This document shows, piece by piece, positions 48,900 to 59,511 of a DNA stretch of 64,000 bases. The notes under the pieces are model-generated. The model made no database searches and had not been told where the DNA came from. It was given only the letters and a program-made list of their open reading frames with translations. The DNA lies in assembly GCF_026262505.1 (NCBI RefSeq), contig NC_067206.1:18063319-18127318 (forward strand), read 5' to 3'. Origin of the DNA: Trichomonas vaginalis G3. Lineage: Eukaryota; Parabasalia; Trichomonadida; Trichomonadidae. The position numbers and the translations under genes are program-made. Position 1 is the stretch's first letter; the number at the start of each line of letters is the position of its first letter.

Positions 48900-51284
48900 A
48901 TGTCGACAAGAAAACAATATACACCGCAAGAAATTATCGCCAGATTTACCGAATGTCCACCGCCTCCCTTTTTTGAAGCATTTGGACCACTTCAATCAAA
49001 GAGACAATACAAACCATTAAATTATTTTGACAAACTCAGTAGCAATCCAGAAAAAAATAACGACAATAATCTAGATTTCTTAGAACATGAGCTTCAAACA
49101 TCAAATGAGCAAAGAACAATCAGTTTTGAATCGATCCTCAATCATTCAACTCCACAAAACAAAAACAAGCCTGTCCACTCACCTCCACCAGGTTTCAATC
49201 CACAACCAGCCAATATACCTGTTTTTGCTCCACAAAGAACCACTTCACCTGTTCCGGAAGCAGTTTTAAACATCAATGGCACAGAGAATACAGTACCAGA
49301 ACCTGTTTTCACACCAAAGAGAAACGAGTCTCCTGTACCAGAACCTGTCTTTGCTCCAAAGAAATCCGAAAATATTCCACAAGAACCAGTCTTTGCACCA
49401 AAGAAAACAGAAACACCAGTATCAGAACCAGTATTTGCACCAAATAAATCCGAAAATATCGTACCTGAACCTGTTTTTGCACCACAACGCAATCAAAATA
49501 CAAATAATGAACCAAAATTTACACCAAAACCAGCTCCAGCGCCACAACAAGAATCTGCACCATCATTCAGACCACAAAAACAAAATTACAACAACAATAA
49601 TAAATTTGCTTCATATTTTCCTTCCCAGAACAATAATCCAGAACCTTCATTCGCTCCAAAGAAGAAAGAAGACACTCCATTTGTTCCAAACTTCAATGAA
49701 GCACCTCGCATCGAGACATTCGACCAAGTCATCAATTCCGATCCCTCTCTTCCACCAGGCTTCAACGCTCTGCCAGTCATAGACCAGCCTCAATCAACCA
49801 AGTCAGATGTCGTTTCTTTCGACAAGATCTACGAGAAGCAAATGGCCGACCATCCAGACCAAATTGGCAATTTCATGCCAAAACCAGAGCCACAGGAAGA
49901 AGAGCCAGTCATTCCCACATTCGCTCCATCCACGGCCAAGAAGACATTCAACCCTCCAACATACGAGAGTCCACAATCAGAGAAGAGACACAAGAAGAGG
50001 GAACAACTTGCATCATTCGATTCCATTTTGAACGAAGAGAAGAAGAAAGAAGAAAAGACGAAAACAGAGTTCATCACTCCAATTCCAGGTGTTCCTCAAT
50101 TTGCAGACATAGAGCGTGAGACAATGGAGAGATCCCCACAGAAGACATTCACTCCTAGATACACATTGCCTGAAGAGGAGAAGAAAGAAGTTCCGATGCC
50201 TTCTTTCGGTCCTTCGAAGAATTCAAAGAATATTCCTTACTACGCAACATTGGACGAAGTTGAGGAGGCAAAGAAGAAAGAGGCGCAGGCAAAGAGACCG
50301 AAGTACTCACAGATATCAGTACAAGAAGAGAAGCCACAGAAAGCAAAGGGATTCTCATTCGACACTCTCATGGAAGATGAACAAAAGAAATCTAAAAAAG
50401 AAAAATCTCAAAAACAAAAAGTGACAAATGGATTTTCATTTGAAGCATTATTAGACGAGGAAGAACGTAAAGAATCCAAGCAACAGAAGCCTCAACCAGG
50501 TAAGCTACAGCTTGTTGACGAAGTTGTTGAGCCAGAATTGTCATTTGCTCCGAAATCATCAACAAACAACCCATTTGATGGTCCTTTCCAACAGGAAGAG
50601 AAGAAGAAGGGCAACCAATGGGCAGAACCACCGTCAGTCGATGACATCCAGACAAAGACAAACGCTTGGAAGTCCCCTGAAGTACAGAACATTAAACCAG
50701 AAGAAGAAAAAGTTCAGCAGCAACCTGAGAAAAAGAAGAAAAAGAAATTCCAAGTATATGTCCCTCCTGAGCAGTTGCAGCCACAACAACAACAGAAGAA
50801 GTTCAACGGTCCTTCATTCGATGACCTCTTGAATGCAGAAGAGGAGAAGCAGAAGAAGATAAAGGAAAAACAGCAGCAAACACAGAGAGCTTCTGCTGCT
50901 CCAACTCTTAGTTACGATGAACCAACATTTAATCCGAAATCAAAGGGCGGAAAACCTGGAATTCCAAGGCCAGGAAACAGTTCAAAAGGTTTCTCTTTCG
51001 CAGCATTGATGGAGGAGGAACAGAAGAAGAATCCAGATCCAAAACCAACGACATTGTCTTACAAACCAGGAACAGTTGTCACTTCGATGTACGGAAAGTC
51101 ATTCGACCAGTTGATGGAAGATGAAGCACAGAGAGAAGCTCAACTCGAACAGCAATCAGCATTCGATGATGAAAGGAATTTGCCACCGCTAGTGTTCGAA
51201 AATCCAAACAAGAAGGAGAAGAAGAAGCCAAAGAGCAGATTCACTGATCATGATATGTTCTGGGGATCAGTTGATACTGATTAA
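48900..51284 (+). CDS. disordered repeat protein with eIF4E-binding-like N-terminus
   Basis: 794 codons, almost all Pro/Gln/Lys/Glu-rich. Near the start, KQYTPQEIIARFTECP resembles the Y-x4-L-hydrophobic eIF4E-binding motif (here Y-x4-I-I), as in 4E-T and GIGYF proteins. Residues about 95-215 hold repeats of EPVFAPKKSEN type. From about 270 onward a second motif recurs about ten times: SFDSILNEEKKK, SFDTLMEDEQKK, SFEALLDEEERK, SFDDLLNAEEEK, SFAALMEEEQKK, SFDQLMEDEAQR. Low-complexity composition with regularly spaced short linear motifs suggests a scaffold binding several partners, for example in mRNA control. No globular domain is present. Confidence 0.7.
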   Translation: MSTRKQYTPQEIIARFTECPPPPFFEAFGPLQSKRQYKPLNYFDKLSSNPEKNNDNNLDFLEHELQTSNEQRTISFESILNHSTPQNKNKPVHSPPPGFNPQPANIPVFAPQRTTSPVPEAVLNINGTENTVPEPVFTPKRNESPVPEPVFAPKKSENIPQEPVFAPKKTETPVSEPVFAPNKSENIVPEPVFAPQRNQNTNNEPKFTPKPAPAPQQESAPSFRPQKQNYNNNNKFASYFPSQNNNPEPSFAPKKKEDTPFVPNFNEAPRIETFDQVINSDPSLPPGFNALPVIDQPQSTKSDVVSFDKIYEKQMADHPDQIGNFMPKPEPQEEEPVIPTFAPSTAKKTFNPPTYESPQSEKRHKKREQLASFDSILNEEKKKEEKTKTEFITPIPGVPQFADIERETMERSPQKTFTPRYTLPEEEKKEVPMPSFGPSKNSKNIPYYATLDEVEEAKKKEAQAKRPKYSQISVQEEKPQKAKGFSFDTLMEDEQKKSKKEKSQKQKVTNGFSFEALLDEEERKESKQQKPQPGKLQLVDEVVEPELSFAPKSSTNNPFDGPFQQEEKKKGNQWAEPPSVDDIQTKTNAWKSPEVQNIKPEEEKVQQQPEKKKKKKFQVYVPPEQLQPQQQQKKFNGPSFDDLLNAEEEKQKKIKEKQQQTQRASAAPTLSYDEPTFNPKSKGGKPGIPRPGNSSKGFSFAALMEEEQKKNPDPKPTTLSYKPGTVVTSMYGKSFDQLMEDEAQREAQLEQQSAFDDERNLPPLVFENPNKKEKKKPKSRFTDHDMFWGSVDTD

Positions 51285-52049
51285 ATTTCACTTTGGATAG
51301 ATAATAAAATTTATATTATTGTTGTAGAACTTTTTTTTATTTTTTTTTATTGATGACATCAGTAAATGACTTATTTTAATAACAAAAATTTCAATCTTTG
51401 TTAAAAAAATTATCAGCATAAAGATTGAAATTTACATACTGGCTAAATTTGTATGACTTATCTTCTGATTGGGAAATCACATGCGATTTGGATGTTGGTC
51501 TATTTTTGAATTATTCAATAAAAATACATTGTAAAATGATAAATGATAGGATCAATGATATAGAAAATAAGATTCAAGGTGCAGATTAGGGGATTATGAT
51601 ACTCATTGTTTGGTAAAGTATAAAAATATCAAATAATATTCAAAATTTTTCTATTTGATGCATATTCTTTAAATACATCTCATAGTTAATTAATGTTGCT
51701 TGCCTAAATCAAAAAGCAGCAAAATAAAAATTCCAAATTTTTTTCAAAAATTAGAAAATGAAATGAATTTTATACTTTTTAATAATAGAAAACCAAAAAC
51801 TTGATTTTTTTGAAATAGAAAATGTTTTATTTTTCATTCAAAACCATTTTTGCTTGAAAGCTATGCGAAATCGCTCAATTCGAGTTGATTATTATTTTTC
51901 AATTCTCTCATTTTTTAATATTATACGAGATTTCTTTCTTGAATAGATCCTTCTCACTAATTTAAATCATCTAGTTTCTAAATCTTTATCATTTCTGTTT
52001 ATCATTCATACAAATTTTATAATTTGTGTAGAAAGTGTACGTTTAAAAA
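51285..52049. other. intergenic AT-rich region
   Basis: No gene found. It follows the TAA of the repeat protein and leads to the next + strand gene. Confidence 0.45.
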
Positions 52050-52583
52050 ATGTTTGGGGGCGAAGTTTCGCCAACATTAAGAGACTTATGCGAGAAAATC
52101 AAGGATAAGAAAGTTGAGATGGACGCTCATATTTATAATTTGCAAGATGAAAATACGAAAAAGACAAAAGAACTTCAGATGAAAATTCAATCTCTTCGAG
52201 AAGAAGAAGAAAAACTCAAAAATAGTGACAAAATTAGTTCAAATTCACAGAAACTTGAAATAGAAAAGTTAAAGCAAGCAAAAGAAGAATTAATCAAGAA
52301 AAGGCAATTTTTAAAGAATCGCGTTGAAGAATTAGAGAGTATCGTTCAGAAACAAGAAGAAACTAAGAATTCAACAGAAGATCCAGCAGCAGCACTTACT
52401 CTTTATAAATCGATAGCACCAATAACAATTTCTTCAGCAAACCAAAATCAAATTAGCGGTATGATTGCATATGGAACTATCGATTCAACATGTTTCTTCT
52501 CTTACAATATGGATGATTTGACCCAAAATCAGAATGATTTGTGGAGTAAGATAGATGAGAATCGGAAGAAAGCTCAGTTATAA
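52050..52583 (+). CDS. Spc24-like kinetochore protein candidate
   Basis: 177 codons. Residues 10-110 are a continuous coiled coil (start LRDLCEKIKDKKVEM). The C-terminal 60 residues form a small alpha/beta unit beginning ALTLYKSIAPITISSANQNQ and ending DLTQNQNDLWSKI. A coiled coil leading to L-x-LYKSL, a beta sheet and a final N-x-LW helix is the layout of Spc24/Spc25 RWD domains of the Ndc80 complex. Length fits Spc24. Because coiled-coil proteins are easily confused, this stays a candidate. Confidence 0.45.
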   Translation: MFGGEVSPTLRDLCEKIKDKKVEMDAHIYNLQDENTKKTKELQMKIQSLREEEEKLKNSDKISSNSQKLEIEKLKQAKEELIKKRQFLKNRVEELESIVQKQEETKNSTEDPAAALTLYKSIAPITISSANQNQISGMIAYGTIDSTCFFSYNMDDLTQNQNDLWSKIDENRKKAQL

Positions 52584-52846
52584 TTAAAAATTTGTTTGTT
52601 GTTTTACCATTCATTACTTTTTACAAAAACTTTATGGATTAATATTATTACATATTAATAACGTTTATGCAACTAATACTAACATTCATTACATATCTTA
52701 GCATACTAAGAGAATAAAAAAACAGTAAATATATAAACAAACATATTTATTCCAATTTTGTGTAATAAGACAATCAATTAAGATTGTGATTTAAATTGTA
52801 GTGATAGATGATGTATATGATTTTGGTGAATTGATATACTTGAAAT
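52584..52846. other. convergent intergenic spacer
   Basis: AT-rich 263 bases between two convergent genes; no gene or clear terminator seen. Confidence 0.4.
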
Positions 52847-53083
52847 TTAAAACGTCTTAAAACTAAAAACGTGGTTGGCATTTGGCTGGGTAACTTGTTT
52901 GTTAAAGTCATAGTAATCCATACAAATAGCTCTTAGCTCCTTTGCAAGAAGAAATTGTGTTGCATGTTCGTTATACCACTGGAAAATCATAGATAATACG
53001 ATTTCTTTATTTTCTGACTGTGGGTAATAGCGACGGATATCTTCAAAAAGAATTATTTGATTATCAGGAGAGAGTTTGTCCAT
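52847..53083 (-). CDS. small unknown protein
   Basis: 78 codons (MDKLSPDNQIILFEDIRRYY), helical, with an aromatic-rich middle (MIFQWYNEHATQFLLAK). No family recognised. It lies 284 bases downstream of the large GAF/PDE-like gene on the same strand. Confidence 0.45.
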   Translation of the reverse strand: MDKLSPDNQIILFEDIRRYYPQSENKEIVLSMIFQWYNEHATQFLLAKELRAICMDYYDFNKQVTQPNANHVFSFKTF

Positions 53084-53366
53084 TAGACTAGATTTTTAAA
53101 CGATTATTTTCAATTCAAAAATCACAGCTTCTAATATCCTCTTATCCCAATCAATTCTACACATGATAGCCCTAAAGGAACAATATCTATGATATAATTA
53201 AGCAGAATATTAATATAGTTATTACAATAGCTTTATTTTTTCGAATCAAATTGAAAAATTTGTTGGAATTAAACAGAATAGATAAATACAAACATTTATA
53301 ATATAATTACATACAATAAAAACATATAAACTACTTAAGCTGAAGTCGAATCTGGCGAATATTACT

Positions 53367-56234
53367 TCAAATTGTTCTCATATCGCCCATCATGAACTCA
53401 TTCTTCATGCTGTAGTATGAAAACAGTGGCAAAAGTACTCTTTCAAGATAAATCAACTCTCTTTTCTGGTTTGCAAAAGCTGAAGGATCAAAAGGCGAAA
53501 CTAACCAAGGCTCTGCACGACTAAGGATACTTAGAGACTTTCCAACGAATACCTTTGCTTCATCTGACTTTTCCCAGCCCTTATCTGAAATAAATCTAAC
53601 TCTTGCAATAACTTCGAGTTCTTGTTCCATTTTCGGGCCAATTGAGTAATAGGAAAATAGGCGAGCGATATGCTTTGCACGATCAATGCTTAATCCATTT
53701 CCAATTCCGAAATTAGAATTAAAAACTGCGGCAACGTAAGGAGCTCCATAAAGGCTTGAATTTGAGCATAAATCTATTAGGTAATCATCTGCCTTAATTC
53801 TCCAAAAGTTTTCAAGCCCATTCAAGAACAATAAAATCATAATCACAGATTTATCATCATCTGAGAACCAGTTGTAGACAGAAAGCTTGGATAAAATGGA
53901 TTTAACAAATTTCATCTTTTTGAGGTTAACATTGATGTCATAATTGTTAGTTTTGAAGAAAGATAAAATTATTTTTATCCAATTCATCAATTTTGTATTA
54001 TCGCACTTGAAAATTTGGACATAATCAATTATACTATTGAACACCTCTGATGGAACTTCTCTTACTGAGCTCCTTGATGATAATGCGAAAGATAAATAAT
54101 CTTTGTACGATTCAAGAACACTTTTTGAGACATCATCCTCAATAACTTCATCACATTCGATTGATGCTTCGATTCCTCGCTTCGTTTCTATCAAAATATG
54201 GAAAGGTTTTTCGGATTTAAAATCTTTTTCAGAAATTGGAGGAGAATACTCCTTGTAAATGAGGTTATAGTCAATTAAATCTGATATAGAGTCAATAGAA
54301 ATCCTCAATGACCATCTAAGATATGTTTGTCTATGTATCATATCATTAAATTGAATTTCCATTAAAGCCCAAGGGAATAAAACGATCGTAGCGTTACCCA
54401 AATACACCAGTAATCGTTCATCAATAGAGCTGTAGTCCGAAATACCACTAAAAATGCAATATGAAGTAGTTGAAGTTGATGGAATAACAAAAATCTCATT
54501 TTGCTCATCAATTTGCATGTGGGTTGGTTCTGTTATACCTGATATCTCTTCTGGACACTCACTCATTACATTTGAAGGGAAAACATAATAATTATTTTCT
54601 TCAATCAATGAAATCACTTCAACTTTCACTCCTTTTATGCCTGTTTCTTCGGCAACAACTTCTATAAGCTTGGAGTCTTGTACAGCTTGCACTAAACGTG
54701 GTATTCTCGTTAAAAAGTTCTCCATTAAATCTTTTTGAGTTGAATCTAAGTTATAATTCTGTTCTACAGCTCTTCTCTTAAGAAATTCTTCAATGGGATA
54801 TGGTGTGGCATTTATCAAGTGCTCAACCATTGATCTGACTTGAATTTTGTAAGAATTCGAATCATTTGCGTTATAACTTATGACAAAGAGGTCTTTAAAT
54901 GGTATTTTAATGATATGCAGAACGGTTATAATACTAAGAGATGTATCATCATCGATTTCTTTAACAAAACCTTTTTGTAATCTTGGCAATCTGATTAAAG
55001 TGGAATCTCCCTTTTCTGCGGCCGCTCTTATCAATGATTTGTCTTGTGGAAGTATGGGAACATCAGGGAACTCTTCAGATCTCTTTAAAGTCATAACTTT
55101 TGTTTTGACAGAATTTAATGTTGACTGCACAACTTGTTCTATTGATTTAATGATATCTTTAGCTTCATACAATGATGATATATCAAGTAAGATTTTCGAC
55201 ATCATTGAAGGAGTCAACGCATTAAAAATTGTTCCAAAAGTATGCAAAGCAGGGGTTGTATACTGTATAACTATCTGCATAATGGCCATATCTGATTCAG
55301 TGAACTGATCATTGAAAAGTAAAACTAATTCATCTTCGATATTGTCGCCAAAAGAAAATCTCATTGATAAACAAGCTCTGTCATCTTTGAAAATGCACCT
55401 TTCCTCACTCCTTTGGATCTTATCGCTCGCTAGGGGTTGAGAAGTAACTGTAGGGCCTTCACAGTGTAGGAGATGGCCAACTAAAGTGTTGTTTATTTGT
55501 AATAAATTATTTCGTTCGGAAGTTTGATATAATAGGTCGCCATCTCCTGTATTAAATAGTATAACAATGTCTTTGAAGCCTAGTGTTTCACCAATTTTCC
55601 TTCTGGATTCTTCAAAAAACGTCAAAAAATCTTTGAAATCGGCGTAAGGGTCAGATAATTGACGTTGGAGTACACTATTCAATGAAAGTTTTGATAGAAT
55701 TGGTAGTAATCCTTCTAAAAATTTATTACAACGTAATAATTTTGTGAGAATTGAACTGAAAAACGCCATTCTAATATCTGGAGACGTACGAAGTATTGCA
55801 TTGTGTAGTTGATCATCAAAAATAGTTTGGTTCCCAAAAATAAGCTTTTCTACAACAGATGAATTATTTAAAAACTTTTATACATCAGATGGTGATACAG
55901 ATTCCATTTTTGTAAGTAAGTGAATGAGCTCGTTACTTGTTTTGGTATCTATTTCAGGAATTGGAAGCGATAGTGGTTTTTCAACTTTTTGATGAACAAT
56001 TGGCGGTCCATAGTTATCGCAAACTGTTTTATTGATGAGCATGGCAAATTGCTGATATACTTTTCGTAAATATGCTAACTTTTCTCGATTTTTATTAATT
56101 CATTTTTGAACTCCAAGGAGTTCTTGCTTAAAATATTCGACATTTGCTTCATTGTTACTGTCTGCTATCTTTTGCAGCTCTTCATCTTCCTCATAATCGT
56201 CATTATCCATGAGATCCATATTAATCCGCTGCAT
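53367..56234 (-). pseudogene. GAF plus degenerate cyclic-nucleotide phosphodiesterase gene with two in-frame stops
   Basis: One frame runs from MQRINMDLMDNDDYEE (56234) to 53367, about 955 codons, broken only by TGA at 56100-56102 and TAA at 55878-55880. From ATG 55769 an 800-codon stretch is uninterrupted. Residues near its start (KIGETLGFKDIVILFNTGDG) and a second region look like GAF domains. The last 230 residues follow the PDE helix order (VIMILLFLNGLENFWRI, LIDLCSNSSLYGAPYVAAVF) but the expected metal-binding His-Asp pairs are absent. So even if expressed, it would be a pseudoenzyme, perhaps a nucleotide-sensing regulator. Confidence 0.5.
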
Positions 56235-56277
56235 GAGATGTCACTTTTCTCGTTTTTTGTCAAAATAAATTTCTACC

Positions 56278-56672
56278 ACCTTCCTGGTCCCCAAAGGACT
56301 AAGGATTCGGTAACTACTCGAGCAGGGCAAGGTTATTCCTTGATCTCTCATTCTATTGGAAGATCTTGGAAGAACCTTGCCTTAAATTACTGAATTACTG
56401 TTCCCTGGTTTTCAAAGAGCCAGGGATTATGTAGATGATCTAATAAGGCAGAGTTTCTCCGAAGTCTTACATCAAACGAGAGACTTCGGAAAAACTCTGT
56501 CCTAGTTCAATTTAGTTGTTGTACCCTGCCAGCAAAGAGCGAGAGAACTTGTCTGTAATTCATTTATGCTGAAGTTATCTGTATGTCTCTCAAATGAGAG
56601 AGGAAATACAGATAACTTCAGCATAAGTTAATGCAGATGTGATTCTCTGGCTCTTTGCCGGCCAGAGAATGA
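56278..56672. repeat. array of hairpins separated by related CAAAGAGC-containing spacers
   Basis: Spacers: CCTGGTCCCCAAAGGACTAA (56283), CCTGGTTTTCAAAGAGCCAG (56404), CCTGCCAGCAAAGAGCGAGA (56525), and the inverse-like CTCTGGCTCTTTGCCGGCCA (56645). Between them lie hairpins: GGCAAGGTT... with inverse (56326-56381), GGCAGAGTTTCTCCGAAGTC with inverse (56447-56501), TTATGCTGAAGTTATCTGTA with inverse (56564-56627). Spacers recur about every 121 bases; hairpin sequences differ. Confidence 0.85.
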
Positions 56673-56821
56673 ATAAAGAGTTTATTGGATGATTAGGCTC
56701 GATGCATGCCCACTCACTACAAATATATATTTCCTATGAGAAAATAGTTTTTCATTTTTATTAATTTTTAAAGGTTGATATACCAGTTTCTGACATGCTC
56801 GCATAATATCAATGGGAGTGT

Positions 56822-57667
56822 TCACTCATACTCTAGGTAAAATCTTATATCACCTTTTGCAACAGTGTGTGCAGTTTCTCCTTCAAAATTCTTTGCGTCT
56901 TTATCAGCTAAAAAGCTAAGATATTTAACAAGTTCAAGATAGTCATAATATTGATGCATATATGAGTGGAGTATATCCATTATTATCCTTTGCTTCTTTA
57001 TTACAGTTGATAAGTGATTTGACAAGTCCGAGATTTCCTTTCTTGCATGCTATATGAAGTACATTATTTTTAGTGTATTTCTTTGTCTTCTTTTCCCAAA
57101 GACCTTCTTCACTTGCTTTTTGAATCATTTCTTGATTTCTTCTAGAAGAAAGTTCCTCAAAGAATATGTAAACACATTCAAAATCACTAGATTCCTTAAG
57201 TTCTGCGATTTTGGTTAAAGGTTCTCTCGAAAAACTGTTGTTTTCGTTAATTGATTGACATATGCTTCTTTGGCCGAATTTTGTATTTGATCTTGAATTT
57301 CTTTTAGTTCTTCTTGATGTTTTTGAATTTCTTCTCTTGAATCATGTGGTTCTTTCTCTTTTTCATCTAAAATGCCAATGATACCGTTGAATATTTTGAA
57401 TTTCATGTATTTTTTGATAGATTTCAGTGTTGAAATAAACTCTTCCATGTTTTGGATAATAACATGCGCATTTCGTGTGAAGATATATAATTTATTGGCA
57501 CTAATAGTTGTATGAGATTGTTTGAGAAGAGTAATGTACTGGTCTGCAGTTAATTTTGAATATTTCATGATTTTTTTGATATCTTCTATGTCAAATGTAT
57601 CAAAGAAGTTTTCTAATGTAATATAATCGCTGATATGAGCAGCAATGCATTCGTAATTCAGATTCAT
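56822..57667 (-). pseudogene. ankyrin-repeat protein of the large trichomonad family, two frameshifts
   Basis: From MNLNYECIAAHISDYITLEN (57667) the N-terminal helical domain typical of these proteins (DUF3447-like region) runs to a shift near 57215-57230, then ankyrin units NNVLHIACKKGNLGLVKSLI and DNNGYTPLIYAS follow, then another shift near 56950, then AKNFEGETAHTVAKGD to stop 56822. Hundreds of relatives are known in T. vaginalis. Only two or three repeats remain, so it is truncated. Confidence 0.75.
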
Positions 57668-58116
57668 GTCCTGAATAAAAAAAATATGATTTTTTCTTAA
57701 AAAAAAGCAAAATTTGGAGCTTGGTTTTGGGGGACTTTTTATGTAAGTGTATTTTCAACTCCCTTAGAAATTCAAGTGGCAAATTTGTCATTTTACAATT
57801 GTAAACTGTATAACATTACAATGTCAATTTTTGTATGATGGACCGCTCTCCGTTCCAATTCACTCGCTAATATAATTTAGAAATAACATCATGAACGTGT
57901 TGTTTTTATACTCCGAAAATGTTTATTGGTAAATGTGATAAAATAAAATAATCGTACCTGTAGAATCAGTTTGAATACTTCAGAATACAACATTATCAAT
58001 GCTAGCTATCAGCAACATTTTTATTAACTTTCATGATAAAGTACGATTAAAAACTCAATTCAATTATATCCTTAATTCATATGCTCATTCATTCGCTCCT
58101 TTTATACAAACAAACA
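57668..58116. other. divergent intergenic region
   Basis: Contains poly-A/T runs after the ankyrin gene start and a TTCATTCGC sequence near 58087 that is close to the trichomonad initiator for the gene starting at 58117. Confidence 0.4.
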
Positions 58117-59159
58117 ATGTCAGGATCAAATGTTACAGAATATAGACTCGGAACATTTAAGTTTTCAAATGAAGGGTATATGTTTTTCAATTTTAGTCAT
58201 TTCAAACCTTCATTCATGCAGTACAAACTTTCATTTTGCAAAGTACATCTATGCTTATTTACAAATGATTGTCAAAACTATTCAAAACAGATTTATCCAG
58301 GGAATTCATATTTCTATTTCACGCCAAAAGAAGGAATTTACCAAATTAAATTATTTCCTGTAGTTTATGATATAATTTCTCAAGAAGAATTTACAGCCGT
58401 ATTCAAAAATGGCGCGTTTTTTATGATATTAGAGATGTTTATTTGATAGGAATACAATTACTACTAATAGCCATGGATTTGGTCCTCCTTATAGTCTATA
58501 TGAGCCAACTTACAGGCCATTTTAATTTCACGCAAAAATTCATTTTATATTCGGGAATTCTTGTTTTGTTATTATATTCAATTATATGCATGCGCTATAT
58601 ATTTATGATGTTCAGCGGAATTGATATATTTCCAAAAAGATTTTCTATGATTTTGCACTCGATTGCTTATATTACAATTTTATCGGCTCTCACAATGTTT
58701 GCATTGACAATTTCATATTCAGGTTTAATGCCAACATGCTGTGAGAAAGTTAAATACATAATGCCATACATTTTAGTTTTAACCTTCATTATTTCCACTC
58801 AATTATCATATAAAATTGAATGGTTATCTACAGCATTTGCTGTAATAATAACCGCACTGTTACTTGTTTCTGTTACTCTTCTTAGGCTTAAATCGAGATA
58901 TGATTTTATCAAAACATTTAATACAGAGTGGCCTGAAGAGATTAAAGAGCTCTCATATGGAGGGCTAGTTGCATTATATATCATATCAATCGTGTATGAC
59001 ATATTTCATATATTGAGTCTTTATATAGATGATTTTTTTCATGTTTACGTGACTGTTGTTGATGTTGCCTTTTCCATAGGCTTATTTTCAGTAATTGTTT
59101 TCTCCAATCATAGGTTGGACCTGATTGTTCTTGCAGGAGAGGATCTTCCTCAAGTTTAA
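58117..59159 (+). CDS. seven-transmembrane protein, one frameshift (possibly GOST/GPR107-like)
   Basis: From MSGSNVTEYRLGTFKFSNEG an N-terminal soluble domain of about 100 residues precedes seven hydrophobic segments, such as LIGIQLLLIAMDLVLLIVYM, FILYSGILVLLLYSIICM, IAYITILSALTMFALTI, YIMPYILVLTFIISTQL, FAVIITALLLVSVTLL, GLVALYIISIVYDIFHIL and TVVDVAFSIGLFSVIVF. A one-base change in the T6 run at 58418-58423 splits the frame; removing one T joins the halves smoothly. The soluble-then-7TM layout resembles GOST/LUSTR Golgi proteins. Either a very young pseudogene or a sequencing error. Confidence 0.55.
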
Positions 59160-59511
59160 ATTACTATTTTTTTTGTTTGTAAATTGTTATGTATATGCTA
59201 TTTAAATGAATATATTTTTCAATACTATCTCGAAGATAGGACTTTAGTGCTTTACTTTATGAAAATTTCACAATATGAATGATCTGTGAAAATTTCTGAA
59301 ATGAATTTGGGAACAATATAAGTTAAAACATGATAAATGTAATCAAACATTACAAAATAGGACATAGGATTTGATGAATTTTAGAGTGACAATTTTAAAA
59401 ATTCTGCATTGAGAAAAATACTTAATGATACTTTCTTGGATGTATACAAACACTTTATATATGAGTAATAGTAATAAATATTCATTCAAAATGAAATAAA
59501 AAGTAGATATA
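59160..59511. other. convergent intergenic region
   Basis: AT-rich, no gene. It separates two convergent genes. Confidence 0.4.

Noticed and set aside
49142-49492. Minus-strand ORF with GAKTGSG-type repeats
   Set aside because: It is the antisense shadow of the EPVFAPKK repeats in the + strand gene 48900-51284.
53367-56234. Intron explaining the two in-frame stops
   Set aside because: No trichomonad-type splice signals (GTATGT and ACTAACACACAG) are visible near either stop, and the coding character continues on both sides.
56278-56672. CRISPR-like array
   Set aside because: Spacer-like and repeat-like parts alternate, but the recurrent part is poorly conserved, the period is about 121 bases, the variable parts are hairpins, and the surroundings are eukaryotic. 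No Cas genes.
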